Assembly: GCF_014805625.2 (NCBI RefSeq)
Contig: NW_023998464.1
Coordinates: 8,613,775 to 8,677,774, forward strand
Source of the DNA: Glossina fuscipes
Taxonomy: Eukaryota; Arthropoda; Insecta; Diptera; Glossinidae
DNA length: 64,000 bases
Direction: 5' to 3'
Position numbers and translations under genes: made by a program. The notes beneath the pieces were generated by a model, which worked only from the letters and a program-made list of their open reading frames with translations, searched no databases and had not been told where the DNA came from. Of this stretch, positions 49,401 to 59,462 are shown piece after piece; position 1 is the stretch's first letter; each line of letters starts with the position of its first letter.

Positions 49401-51514
49401 AAGTGTGAAAATTTTGTTTTGCCACGATTGATAAGTTCTTGGACATTAGGAATTAGTTCATTAATTCCTAATGTCCAAATATTTAAATATTCACTAGACA
49501 ATTTAATTAAATCCCCGCCTGTCCTTCCCTTCGCTCCCTGCTACTAAAATTATAACGACTGCAAAAATTAACACCGAAACATGCGCATTGCTTGAATTTT
49601 CCGATTGTTCCTTATACTAATGATTAAGTAAATAAATGTAAAACAGATCAAAAGTTGTAAATAAGTTTTTATCTATAGCAACTATTATCTACGACAAAAT
49701 AGAGTTGGGTCTGCTCAATCTTTGGTCATTTAGCAATTTTTACTTAAAAACTAAGACGCGAAATATTTAAGTCCTGCAACAAGATAAACGTAACTTGTCT
49801 TGCATTCCTCATGTAGAAAGCTCATTTAGAATTTTAATAACAATCGTGTAAAATAAATAAATGTAAAATAAAAAAAGATGCTCGGCGGAGTTTTCATTTC
49901 AATTCGATCGGGTGACAAAAATGCTCTAAAAAGTGGAAGGAAAAGGAAAATTTGGAACCTGTCGGGAATATGTAATGAAAACAATAACACTGTCGTCACT
50001 TTACACACTGATTAAACAAAGACAATGACCTTCTTTTCATTAAATGAAAAAATAAACAATGAAATGAAGCTTCGCACGTTATAATATGATGCGCCTGTAT
50101 GTTTAGTGTAATAATTACTGCTTTATAAGTGACATTGTAAACAGATGGTATTCATTTTGGGGGCAAGCATCCGAGAAATGAGAATCTACAAATATTTCAC
50201 TTGTCACATTAGTAACTCCATAAATTCCCAATTTAATTTAACTATAACAAGGTCACACGAAAATGCCAGACTCCCTTTTTATAAAAGTATACCATACCGG
50301 AAGTTTATGTCATTTTAATGTTCTAATAATTTCATTTGCGTTTACATGCTTTTCCAATGGTGGGAATTGAGTATTCACTTGTATAGATTATTATTGTTAT
50401 TACGCGAAATGTGGGCTGAAAAACTTATGTGAAGCGTTGTTACGTGTATTTCAAACCAAATTTTTATATAAGCGTTCAGTTGCCACTAGCTAATTCTCAA
50501 TCTTCGGGCGGAAATTTTTTTTGTTAAAGGGAAATTTAAAGACCACGTTAAAATTCTAAACTGTATGCATAACAATTAAAATGTAATTAAGAAATGAAAA
50601 AGAAATATTCAGAAAGAATTTGGAAGTAAATTTGTTGTAAGATTGTCTAAATAGCCGAAAGGCAAACCGACAAAAGATGGACGTTAAGAAAGGAATACTT
50701 ATGGGTCTTTTATCGGAAGAGAGCACTAAGAAGCGAGTTTAAACAAGGTTCTGAAGTGATGTAAGCAGCGAATGGCAGCGGGCAAATATATTTATTTATT
50801 TTGCCTAAAAATACGTACAGAATGAATAGTTTTCATATCTCATAAATATTTTTTAATCAATTCCCTTTGATGGCCAAAATGAATTATAGTATAGAAATAA
50901 GCTTACATTTGGAATTCAAAATATCAAAACGACTTTAAACACACAAATCTTTATTTGCGTTAGGTGTAAAATCGTTAGAACTTAGAACACAAGTACCCCT
51001 ATATAACAAAAAAAGAAAAAAGATATTTAAAGTTGTTTACTAACAAAGCCTAAAAGTATACCTCTCGTACCTAAAGCGCTCAAAAAATTAATGTACTTTT
51101 TTTTTTAAAGTCAGATTATTACCTTCATGCATGTCATAAAACTCAGCTACCAATTTTTCATCATTTCCCAGCAATTCTTCGGTTAGATCCATACCATGTT
51201 TTAACTCGATGTTATCGTTAGAAATTATTGTAATATCTTAAGGAATCAAAATATAAGGTAATTTACAAATCACTTTAAGGTAGTTAAATAAGTTGCTTTG
51301 TTCATTTTTAATTACCATTTGCAAAGTTTTCGCCGCTAATCCAGCTTCCATTTAACTCATCATAAATGGAGAAAAGCTCACTAGACGGCGGTGATGTAGG
51401 CTTGAATTTTCCGTCCCAATACAAGTCCCGTGGCAAGGCTAGAGACTCCATTGTTGGCAAATCGTTTATATTGTAAATAGTTAGGGCCGTTGTCATGACC
51501 GAATTGAATTTCAT
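36834..51514 (-). CDS. crc: ATF4 orthologue (cryptocephal), bZIP transcription factor, 391 residues
   Basis: Four coding exons joined in frame: 51514-51316, 51236-51123, 37760-37495 and 37430-36834, all with GT/AG introns (the last is 64 bases, the third 13.4 kb). Codon phases match at every junction, giving 391 residues. Residues about 320-345 form the bZIP basic region (KKEQNKNAATRYRQKKK), followed by a zipper to about 380 and the tail LIREFYKDKFSN. The N-A-A-T-R-Y-R-Q-K-K-K core and the LIREFY end are those of fly ATF4/crc as I remember it. ATF4 acts in the nucleus as a dimer and drives amino-acid, redox and secretory-stress genes after eIF2-alpha phosphorylation. An acidic, Ser/Thr-rich stretch before the bZIP (TTDDEWLPSSGGSSP) may act like the phospho-degron region of ATF4. 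The start ATG lies in AACAAAAATGA, a good fly context, 106 bases downstream of an overlapping upstream ORF. 5' noncoding exon(s) upstream of 51627 were not found. Confidence 0.93.
37495..37760 (-). CDS. crc: crc coding exon 3
   Basis: Acceptor GTTTCGTTTACAG, donor AAAT|GTATGT. Residues 105-193, with a Pro/Ser/Ala-rich, glutamine-containing stretch (TQLTPPSSPPQSFASPVQHH) typical of a transactivation region. Phase 1 at entry and phase 0 at exit. Confidence 0.9.
39118..39520 (-). repeat. DINE-1-like family 1, reverse copy in the crc intron
   Basis: Read on the minus strand: 'ttttcaaaacatttgtaaca', 'tttgatttgagcatattcc'-type blocks and the final 'ggccatagccgaatataaag' match the family 1 order. 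'aagatccc' replaces the usual 'aacctataaag' word, so the copy is old. Confidence 0.5.
39600..39990 (+). repeat. DINE-1-like family 1, forward fragment
   Basis: Blocks 'gatatcaatttcaaattcgg', 'cataaactacaatagacaag' and 'aaaaatggaaataatgaccc' followed by 'cacgcccatccaatattata' follow the family order. Together with the reverse copy just before, it makes an imperfect inverted pair. Confidence 0.5.
43629..44450 (+). repeat. Interspersed repeat family 2, longest copy
   Basis: This begins 'tataccctacgccacttgtg', forming a short hairpin with 'tacagggtata'. 'cgtatgtaacacgcagaagg', 'gactgtccatgtaaatttg', 'catgtcgcaatttttgagat', 'gaaatttggtacagg', 'cgaacgctattgaaaatgg' and 'ccactttttcgaccactcc' follow. 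A variable AT-rich 3' half contains internal near-repeats ('gaaccgaatttggaccttt' / 'gtacaaaatttggaccat'). The head with TATACCC and GGGTATA pairing resembles Helitron-like short repeats. No coding capacity. Confidence 0.65.
47272..48003 (+). repeat. DINE-1-like family 1, longest copy (about 730 bp)
   Basis: The head 'ttatacccatcactgtaaga' is followed by 'gagtatattcattttg', 'acctataaagtatatatatt' with 'cttgatcatcgtgaaattg', and 'ggtagaagcattagaggttt'. Then come 'aaaatggaaacaatcgacca', 'cctcaaatgaagatatattt', 'ttgggtatcaaataagagaa' (variant) and the tail 'ccgaatataacgttcttact'. It sets the order used to recognise the other copies. Related Drosophila repeats are non-autonomous Helitron-like elements. 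Confidence 0.75.
49439..49478. repeat. Perfect 17-bp inverted repeat, 6-nt loop
   Basis: Left arm TTGGACATTAGGAATTA (49439-49455), loop GTTCAT, right arm 49462-49478 exactly complementary. It lies inside the long crc intron and inside a weak 71-codon frame. Confidence 0.9.
51123..51236 (-). CDS. crc: crc coding exon 2
   Basis: Acceptor GATTCCTTAAG, donor GAAG|GTAATA. 114 bases, residues 67-104, with acidic segments (IELKHGMDLTEELLGNDEKL, then VAEFYDMHE). Phase 1 at both ends, so it could be skipped without breaking the frame. Confidence 0.88.
51316..51514 (-). CDS. crc: crc coding exon 1 (start codon)
   Basis: The main ATG at 51514 in AACAAAAATGA. Residues 1-66 run from MKFNSVMTTALTIYNINDLP to SWISGENFAN. 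The donor AATG|GTAATT lies at 51316/51315. The full exon extends upstream to 51627, where it meets the acceptor TTCTCTTTTACAG, and carries the upstream ORF. Confidence 0.9.
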
Positions 51515-51620
51515 TTTTGTTACTTGAAGATGTTATAGAGAATGTTGTTAGTGTTAAACTTGATTGAAAATATAAGGAGTCTTGTCCTAAGAAAACGTTT
51601 TCTAAAGTTGGAGGAGCCAT
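51381..51620 (-). CDS. Upstream ORF (79 codons) overlapping the crc start
   Basis: ATG at 51620 in the context GCCGCCATGG, seven bases after the exon's acceptor junction. The frame runs 79 codons to TAG at 51381, all within the same exon. It overlaps the crc coding region by 134 bases in another frame, so a ribosome that translates it passes the crc ATG. In vertebrate ATF4 and in Drosophila crc an upstream ORF of this kind blocks translation in unstressed cells and is bypassed when eIF2-alpha is phosphorylated; the same role here is inference. The peptide (begins MAPPTLENVFLGQDSLYF) has no recognisable domain. A short first upstream ORF, expected in a preceding exon, was not located. Confidence 0.75.
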   Translation of the reverse strand: MAPPTLENVFLGQDSLYFQSSLTLTTFSITSSSNKNEIQFGHDNGPNYLQYKRFANNGVSSLATGLVLGRKIQAYITAV

Positions 51621-51627
51621 GGCGGCC

Positions 51628-54600
51628 CTGTAAAAGAGAAAAAAGAAAAATAATTTAAATCTTACACATTTAACTCTGAAAATTAATAAATTTAAACGGT
51701 CAAAGCATCTCTTTATTATTTATTCGCTTGATCACAAACAAAAGAAGTTGAAGAAATTGTAGACGTTCCTCTTTAAAACCCAAGAAGATTTGAACAAAAA
51801 AATTCATTTCTATACTTTCAGCTGTAAGACTCTGACTTCAAATCTGGATAGTCTAAAAGTGTGGGCGAATTTGCTCGTGAACAGGTCCAAATGATAAAAA
51901 TATTTCACATACTTTATTGAACTTGGTTAACAGGCACATTCTAAATGATTGTTAACTCAGTTTTAATCAAAAAAATAATTTTTTATCTCTCAAAAGAAAA
52001 GTAATCTTAATACGACCTTTTTCTTGATAAAGTAATTTTCTGTCCTAAACGGGCAAGTAAAGATTATTCAACAAATATAAAGGGCAACATTAGTCATCGA
52101 AGAAGCAAAGCTTGCCTCTCCTTACCAACATTCCACCTCCTGGCGTATACATCTCCATTGCCAATCCTGACCATTTTGCAAAATAAAATATCCAATAATA
52201 ATATATACTTTTATTGAAGTTTATTATGTACATTTTCACAGTTATAGTATTTCGATTATTGCGTTGGGTCAGTAACAGCCTCAGCACGTTAGAACGTTGT
52301 GTACTTTGATCATTCCTTGTGTTATGCTTATCATTAAAAATTTGTACGTTTACATCACTCTTTGCCTCGTCTCAGTACGAGTTCAAGGCTAAACTCATGC
52401 AAACAAGTGTATGCAACGTTTTTAAAAGCAAAAGTGCGCTTCAATTTTTGAGTCGTTACAAAAGAAACAAACAGAAAAGAAGACGTGCAAAAACGATTTA
52501 AATATAATCTTAGGTCGTGACATGGCGCTGGAATAGATTTAAGCACTTTAATGGGTGTAAAATATTGTTTGGTTTGTTGTCAAAGTTTCATCTGAAAATT
52601 GAAATAATTTCAAGGTCAAAGCTACTTTTAATCAATTACCAGAACAGCTGTTCTGCAGAGACAGCTGAATAGATACCTACATCATGCCTTCCAAGTCTTA
52701 TTATTCACATTTTTTCTTGAAACCCTTCGGTACCAAATTTTAGAGATTCTTAAGCAAATTTTCTCTAATTTCAAACCCTACATCGTTTCTGACATTGATG
52801 TTCATACAAAAATGCCATTTCATATGCATTTTAATCTTCTTCGTTGTAGTAATATACTAAGTTATTGCGGTTTTTATATGACTACATCCATCTTTTATTA
52901 TGTTAGTCGATTTTAAATCATTTTCTGCATCGATCTAAGCACATGCGTCTGCGTTCGCTTCGTTTTTATGGTCAGCGTCCATTGCCATAAATTTTCACGT
53001 CTATCTATCCCAATAGACATTGAAGCGGACCACCGATAATTATTAAGATTATTATTGCGCAAAATTTACTAACGGCAGAAGATTAAGAGAACACAACAAC
53101 TGGAACAAATGGACAAAGCTAGAACTGACAACAATTTGCACCATAATAACGTTTTGTTTGCAATTTGCTATCATGTGTAGCAATAACGGTGCGTAGACAT
53201 AAACTCCATGTTTCAAATAAAGCAAAAATATATATATTAGTAAAAATATTTTATCAAATAGAAAAAATTATTAAAAAGTGAATACGTCAACTCATTTCGG
53301 AATACCAACGAAAAAGTAATCGTCTACAGCACGTGACTGAGCTTTCTACTAAAGAACACACTTTTTTATTCACACATAGACCTAATAGCAAACTTGAGGA
53401 ATAAATAATAACAATCAAGCACAATATTTTTTATTAAGTATACATCAGTTGGTTGGTGCGTAGCAGACTGATGGTGCTGATTAAAATATGTACGCACATG
53501 CAAAAATAAAATAATATTATTTGATGGGCATGAGCAAGGGCATGGGCATGGCATTGTAATAGTTTGTTTAGTTTAACAGATGGAATCGGGGAACACCTAT
53601 CACGTCTATATATTCTTAATGAGCATGATATCTTATCTGTCAAAGTCGTTGCGTCGCTATTTCTATGCGATACTGACAGTTTGAAAAAATTGTTGTAGAG
53701 AATTAAGCTATTTCAACAAGCCTTTATCTGATTAGGATTCGTTCATAGAAAAGGCTCAATAGGTGAAAGGACAAAGCGCTCTGTAAGTACTGAAACTTTA
53801 AAAATTTAATCGCAGATACCTTATCGCTTACAACAAGCATATACGAGAGATATACAAGTAGATTGAGGTAAGCCAGAGTTCTTAGGTACCTTTTTACATT
53901 CTTTTAGAACCAGTAACTTTTTAAAAATTATTAATTGTAGTTTTCATAATAAATGTATACACTACGCTTCGCAGCGTTATGTAAGCAAGGAAATGACTTC
54001 ATTTGACGACGCAAAGAATAATTTGTTTTTTAATTTTGAGCCTGACAATAGAGGTGTAAAATAAGTTTAAGAACTGTGACGTTGGTGTTTATATCGCATA
54101 AGTTTTATTTGTTAAAAAACTTTGCTCAATGTATACCAGAACACAAAAAGATAGATTAATAAGCAAAATTTACGGCACTGCATGTTATTCTGTTTTATAA
54201 TGGAAAAAATGCACCATTAAGCTACGGAAGCAACTAATTAATAAAGTTGGCTTGGAAGCGGGGACTCCATTCAGTGGCATTGCAAAAAAAATTATTTAGT
54301 ACGAACTTCTAAAGCGAAAGTTAAATTGGGAAAAAGAAACAAGAAAAGTGGTTTCCCTTCATGACAACTTGGGCTGGCAGTTTCTCCCGATTGTGGTTTA
54401 TGGCCCATGATTGTTTCTGATTGCCGCTTGCTCATATTAACGCAGTCATACTTAGCAGATCAGCCGTTCACACAAAGTTAAAGAAGTGCTGAGTCAGCAA
54501 CCACTTCGTCTCCGAATTACGAAGTGTCCATTACGGGAATATATTTCAATGTATATATAAATGTGAATTAAATAAGCGAAATTAATAAGTGCAATTTCAA

Positions 54601-54714
54601 TTATAACAAGCAAACAAGTTCTGGTAGCCACAGACAAATATTCAATAACACTTCGGCTGACACACTTATCCATTTAAAGATTTTTCAAAATAAGACGCTT
54701 TAGAGAAAGTTCTC
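51628..54714. other. Upstream region / 5' intron of crc
   Basis: The splice acceptor at 51628-51629 shows that at least one more 5' exon lies upstream, in this stretch or beyond. No exon could be fixed. The stretch is AT-rich; a G-rich GGGCATG triple repeat sits at 53522-53550. Confidence 0.4.
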
Positions 54715-54830
54715 AAAAAAATGGCCCGATCCGCACCATTTTTAATACCACCCTTGCCCAAAACACATCGATGTGTGAAATCTCATCAAAACAGTTCAAA
54801 AATTGCCAACTGCACAGAGAGACATATACA
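54715..54830 (-). repeat. Interspersed repeat family 2, small fragment
   Basis: On the minus strand: 'ggcaatttttgaactgttttga', 'gagatttcacacatcg' and 'gggcaagggtggtatt' follow the order of blocks at 43790-43850. Strongly diverged. Confidence 0.4.
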
Positions 54831-56202
54831 GACAAGAAAAAGTTTGAGAGAGGAATTTGAACTTCAATTAATGAAATAATGACAATTACATTTTTCTTGC
54901 ACCCACGATGAGAAAATATCAATAAAAACACAATAGAAATTAAACAGAGAAAATAAATGTAGAGAAAGAAATTCTTTCAAAATATGACTTCAAATTTTAT
55001 TGATATGAGATGATGAACTGGTTTACAATGACGTAGTTGATAAACTATTCGCGAGCAAAACATTATCGCGATGGCCACCTCCAGTTACCGTTGAGACTGT
55101 AGACGTAACTACCACGTTGAAGACAACTTAAAAGAAACTCTTAGACTATTAAAAGAAACTATTCTACATATACAAGTATTCGTTTATTCTTCCTTGAAAT
55201 AAAATCAGAGATTGTTGACTTCAACGTCGGTTCCGCAAACGTTCAAACCGTAGAAGTACTTAACAAAAATTGTTTATTACTTGATATTTTTATTTCTAAA
55301 TAACTAATAGCCACAATTGTAAATTGGCATCGTTCTCCCTTTGCTCTGTATTCACAATAAACAAAAAATTTTTTATTCTTGCAAATTACTTTTAGTCAAT
55401 TACTTTTCGTGCTATATGATGTGATCCACAAAACAATTCTTCACCGAACCCCATCGTTTGTCTTGACCAAAAGTTTGAAAGTTGGTTTTATATAGAGCTT
55501 CTACTATTTTAGCAGTTTTTAGGAAATTATGCCAGAATATCAACGACCTGTATTTACTTGCTCGCGTTGTCAGTCGTTATAACAACCAGCGTTGTTTTAT
55601 AAATATGTGTGCCAGTGATTTTCGAACCATCGCTCGTATAAATTACAATTGGAAAAAGTACAATCAACAATTTTCTGTATGTACACAAAAGTGATATATG
55701 CTCAAAATTGCTCCGTTGGCAAACCAGAAACCAGAAATATGGCTAAAATGAAGTTCGCAAATGTGCTAGCACAAGTCGAGTGCACATTGGAAAACAATAT
55801 TACAGTTTTAGAATTACTAGTTGCATGGTTTTGTGTTGCGTCAGCTATTTTCTCGAAGGGTTGATTTAGACATATTAAAAATCTAATGTTTGCAATCTAT
55901 TTATTAAATTTAACAAATTATATAGTTAGTAGTCTGTTTCCTTGAAAGAAGAAAACTTCACTCCAAATTTTATAAAAAAAAAGTCAAGTTACATGTTTTC
56001 ATAATTTATAAGTCTTACTCACGTTTTATTTGTTATTTTCGCTTTCATTAAGAATTTTTTCATGCTTACGCGCTTTGCGCTGTTGTATGCTATTGTGCAA
56101 ATTATACTATATATCCATTTTCACCTTAATATAAATGCATAAAACACACCGTATAATAATTTGCTCTTTTTACGTTTCATTGGGATAATGCTAAACATTT
56201 TA
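54831..56202. other. Intergenic DNA, no gene seen
   Basis: Short frames at 55482-55864 have no splice or family support. Otherwise AT-rich and featureless. Confidence 0.4.
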
Positions 56203-56592
56203 AAATTTTTTTATTGAATTACCTTTCAAGTGGGTTGCTTCTCTTACAAAATTCAATCCTATATTAGAAAAGGGATTTGCGTGATTTAAATTTGGTAGCA
56301 CTTTAAAGTGTAAGGGGATGACAGATTGGTTACTGCCACAATGAAACTTATTTGAGCCTGGGAATAAAATCTGAGCATATGGATAGCAAGTTAAGCGATC
56401 AAGCGGCCCACTCCGAAAAAGTTTCTAACTTTTAAGAAATTATGTGGAAGTCGGCAAATCACAGATTATAAATATCATCAAGCTTGGCTTATATTATTAC
56501 AAATTAACTAACCAAGTAGTTGACAGATTAAAAGCCGCGCTTGGCTTCCTCATCAGATAATTTTAGAAGAATGAATAAACAAGTCTAGGTAT
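56203..56592 (+). repeat. Left arm of a long inverted repeat
   Basis: The reverse complement of 58808-59195, estimated 80-88% identical by eye. Landmarks are 'ggcccactccgaaaaagttt', 'gagcctgggaataaaatctg' and 'taaaagccgcgcttggcttc', each found complemented in the right arm. Confidence 0.8.
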
Positions 56593-56973
56593 ATTCCCAG
56601 GGCTGTGAGAGGAGGTTAAATACATTTTTCATAAAAGGGATATGAATTTAGTTTATTAATGTCTATAAATATTATCTACGTAATATTATTTATTTATTTA
56701 AAATTATACCAAAAGCCCTTCAAGAGGTACATATGTATAACACGAATTCAGAATTTCAATTCAAAAGCATTGTAGATGCAGACGATAATCCTACTATACA
56801 ACTTAAAGTTATGCATCGCAATTTATATAAAAAATTTCGTATTTTCACTTTTCACTTTAAAGATTACAATTCGCAATTTACAATTTATGGGCATGTATGT
56901 ATCTAGTGGGTTTAAATTTGAGATCTTTAGGTCTTTAAAGTTTTCGAGGTGAGCGAATGCAAATAATTATTTA

Positions 56974-57162
56974 TTGGGCTGGGTGAAAGGGATACTAACT
57001 AGAACCACTTTTAGTGTCGTCTACTTACCCAATGGGAATATTAATTTCTTTGAAACTACCCATTGTAGGGTGTTTCCAAGGTACTCTAGAATAATTATTG
57101 TCAGGGACTTCAATTTTAACTTTTTCGATCCAACTAAGGTGAATCTTATTAGCTTACTCTGA
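56974..57162 (+). pseudogene. LINE endonuclease remnant
   Basis: The 62-codon frame reads SVVYLPNGNINFFE, then SRIIIVRDFNFNFF. The Y-x-P-x-x-N...G-D-F-N spacing is that of an APE endonuclease of a non-LTR retrotransposon, with the Gly before DFN changed to Arg. The same region of the LINE at 8571 is SYIPPNSD...LGDFN. The sequence after 57162 is degraded and stops are frequent. Confidence 0.5.
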
Positions 57163-57896
57163 TATATCCCTGTCTCACAACTTTAAACCTGCTCATTAGG
57201 ATGTAACGCATTGAACAACACCTTCGCTTGATTTCTGACTGCGGAATGACGGTACCTTGCCCAACCAATCTGCTCAAGAGCCATGCACTTTTATTTTTCA
57301 TCACGTCTTAATCTTTGTTCGCTTTAGTAACAAATGCGAAAATGTCACTCCGTATTTTGAAAATAGAGGCTAAAAAATATTGATTGGGATGGGCGGTCTT
57401 TATACATTGCTAACTTTGCCTCAATTACCCTCTTTAGAACCGCAAATATTGAGTTTGAGCTTTTAGGTTCCTTATTTAAATCGTTATACAACTTTGTGCC
57501 GGTTGTCAAAAAAAGTCACCAGAAGAGTTGGTAAATGGATGAAATCAACGAATATCAGAATAGCAATGACCTTGCAGCAATAGGATTGCGTCACTGTTGG
57601 TTATCGATTCGCTAGACTTTCGATAAACTTATTTATTTCTTTCTCTTGAGCATACAAATAAAATGGATTCTTTTATAATTCTTCAAATGCTTAACTTTGG
57701 TTACTGTCGGGGACCAACGGGGAATTAAAAAAATAACTTAATTTATTTTATTAATTTAAGTGCCTATTAATTAATTAAAAAGCATGTTAAATTTATATTG
57801 CACCACATGCACTGAATTTTTTTCACTAGTCGATGCGCCATATTTCAATTCATTGTCAGAAAATTTACAATTTTTAATGATCAATTTGTGAAAATT
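57163..57896. other. Degraded DNA inside the inverted repeat
   Basis: This may continue the LINE remnant to about 57600, but I could not align it. It ends in AT-rich DNA. Confidence 0.3.
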
Positions 57897-58687
57897 TTCA
57901 TTTATTTATTTTTATTTACTTACACATGAAACTCAGCTAAAACAAATTAACGGTCGAATTCAATTGACTCTTAGGAGTAAATTTTATGGTAATTAATATT
58001 AAAAGCTATTATATAAGGAGAAATAAGGATAAAAGAAAAAAATATGTAAATAACAATTGTTAAATAATAATTCATGTGTAAAGAAATAAAAAGGAAAAAA
58101 TGCATGTATGCTTCTAGCACAGAGGCACACCCACAACCAGTGCAGAACCAAATTGCAAATGAATCCCTAAACAATCGCAAACATGGAGAAGTTTGGTAAC
58201 CTATAATACAATTAATTTTCGACTCACAATCACTTTTTAAAGTTAAAATTTAGTTCAAGTACGACGTAGGTAAATTGAGCGTATTCAGCTATGTTCCTTT
58301 AATGGACTTTAAAGAGTGCGTTAATGAGAATAAGTGATAAACGTCATTTAGGTTCTTGCAAACTACTCTGAGCGGATTAAACAGCTCATAACTATATTTA
58401 CATTGACTTAGCTGAATGTGCACAAAGTGCCCAGAGAAACGTGTGAGCACATTAAAGCTTATCTCACCAAGTAATGTGGGTGAAACGACACTACCATTAA
58501 TTAACTTAATTAAGAAATAGACACCAAGAATAAATCGAAGTTTCTCAAGGTAATGATAACAAAAGCAACCTATTTCCGTAAGTAGGCAGAGAGACAACCG
58601 GATCCCAATCCAAAATCCTAACAGCAAACAACAAGAATTGCTTACCCAGTATGTATTTATACAGATTTTTAGAATAATTTTGTGCAT
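57897..58687 (-). mobile_element. LINE 3' fragment, same family as 8571
   Basis: The minus-strand frame 58289-58687 encodes LRFILGVYFLIKLINGSVV and LCKYSYELFNPLRVVCKNLN (variant). This matches, almost residue for residue, the C-terminal part of the LINE ORF2 at 11150-11410 (ALVLGVCFVIKVINGA-like, NYELFNPLRVVCKNLNDVYH). The 3' untranslated region and AT-rich tail follow down to 57897 ('acacatgaaactcagctaaa'). Of the three fragments it is the closest to the long copy. Confidence 0.85.
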
Positions 58688-58807
58688 TCTTTTCGTTTAA
58701 TTTTAAATAAATAAATAACATTAAGTAGGTAATATTTATACACTATGAACTAAATTTTTATCCCATTTTATGAAAAATTTATAATTTAAGCTCCCCCCAC
58801 TACTATA

Positions 58808-59195
58808 ACTAGATTTGTTTATTCTTTCTTCTAAAATTATATGGTAAGAAAGCCAAGCGCGGCTTTCAATCTGTCAACTGTCAATCTGGTTAATTAATTT
58901 CTAATAATATAAGCCAAACTTGATGGTATTTATAGTCTGTGATTTGCTGACTTCTCTATAACTTCTTAAAAGTTAGAAACTTTTTCGGAGTGGGCCGCTT
59001 GGTTGTGCTCGTTTAAATTGTTTTCCGTATGCTCAGCTTTTATTCCCAGGCTCAAATAAGTTTTATTGTGACAGTAGCCATTGTGTCATCCCTTTACATT
59101 TTAAAGTGCTATCAAATTGAAGCCATGCAAGCCGCTTCTTTAATATAAGATTGAATTTTGTAAGAGAAGCAACCCACTTCAAAGGTAAATCAATA
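58808..59195 (-). repeat. Right arm of a long inverted repeat
   Basis: The complement of 56203-56592. Read in plus orientation it contains 'gaaagccaagcgcggctttc', 'actttttcggagtgggccgc' and 'tattcccaggctcaaataag'. The pair encloses about 2.2 kb of LINE debris. Confidence 0.8.
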
Positions 59196-59374
59196 AAAAA
59201 CACTTTTAAAGATTCAGTACATTCCTAATGAAACGTAAGAAGAACAAATTATTATGCTGCGTATTTATGCGTATAATTATCCGGCATCCTTTAAAATCCA
59301 TATTTTTCAAATTTATTTACAAAATATATAGGCAATATACAAATATATTATATACGTATAATTTGTCAGAAAGC

Positions 59375-59462
59375 GTTCAAAGTCAAAAAAATTTTCGGGT
59401 TGAGCGGCTTGTTTATGTTCGTTTACGTTGCTTTCGATATATTCAATTTATATTTCCAGGAT
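59375..59462 (-). repeat. Third, decayed copy of part of the arm
   Basis: 'attttcgggttgagcggctt' and 'tttatatttccagg' parallel 'ctttttcggagtgggccgctt' and 'cttttattcccagg' of the right arm, about 65-70% alike over 75 bases. The right arm and this copy are in the same orientation. Confidence 0.45.

Larger units (their letters stand above)
37761..51122 (-). other. crc intron of 13.4 kb, repeat-filled
   Basis: Between coding exons 2 and 3. It holds family 1 repeats (39118-39520 reverse, 39600-39990 forward, 47272-48003 forward), a family 2 repeat (43629-44450) and a perfect hairpin at 49439-49478. Several short open frames (for example 44818-45123, 45812-46087) are not convincing. The stretch 46540-46660 is less AT-rich and has inverted GAGAGCGAGTGAAAG / CACTC-type words; it could be an internal promoter or enhancer, unproven. 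Confidence 0.6.

Noticed and set aside
51308..51514. Ending the crc N-terminal frame at the TAA near 51308
   Set aside because: The frame reads through a consensus donor at 51316/51315, and joining to the next exon keeps the frame, so the stop is intronic.
56974..58687. A single LINE inverted by twin priming
   Set aside because: The plus-strand endonuclease piece lies beyond the 3' tail of the minus-strand fragment; twin priming would put it on the other side.
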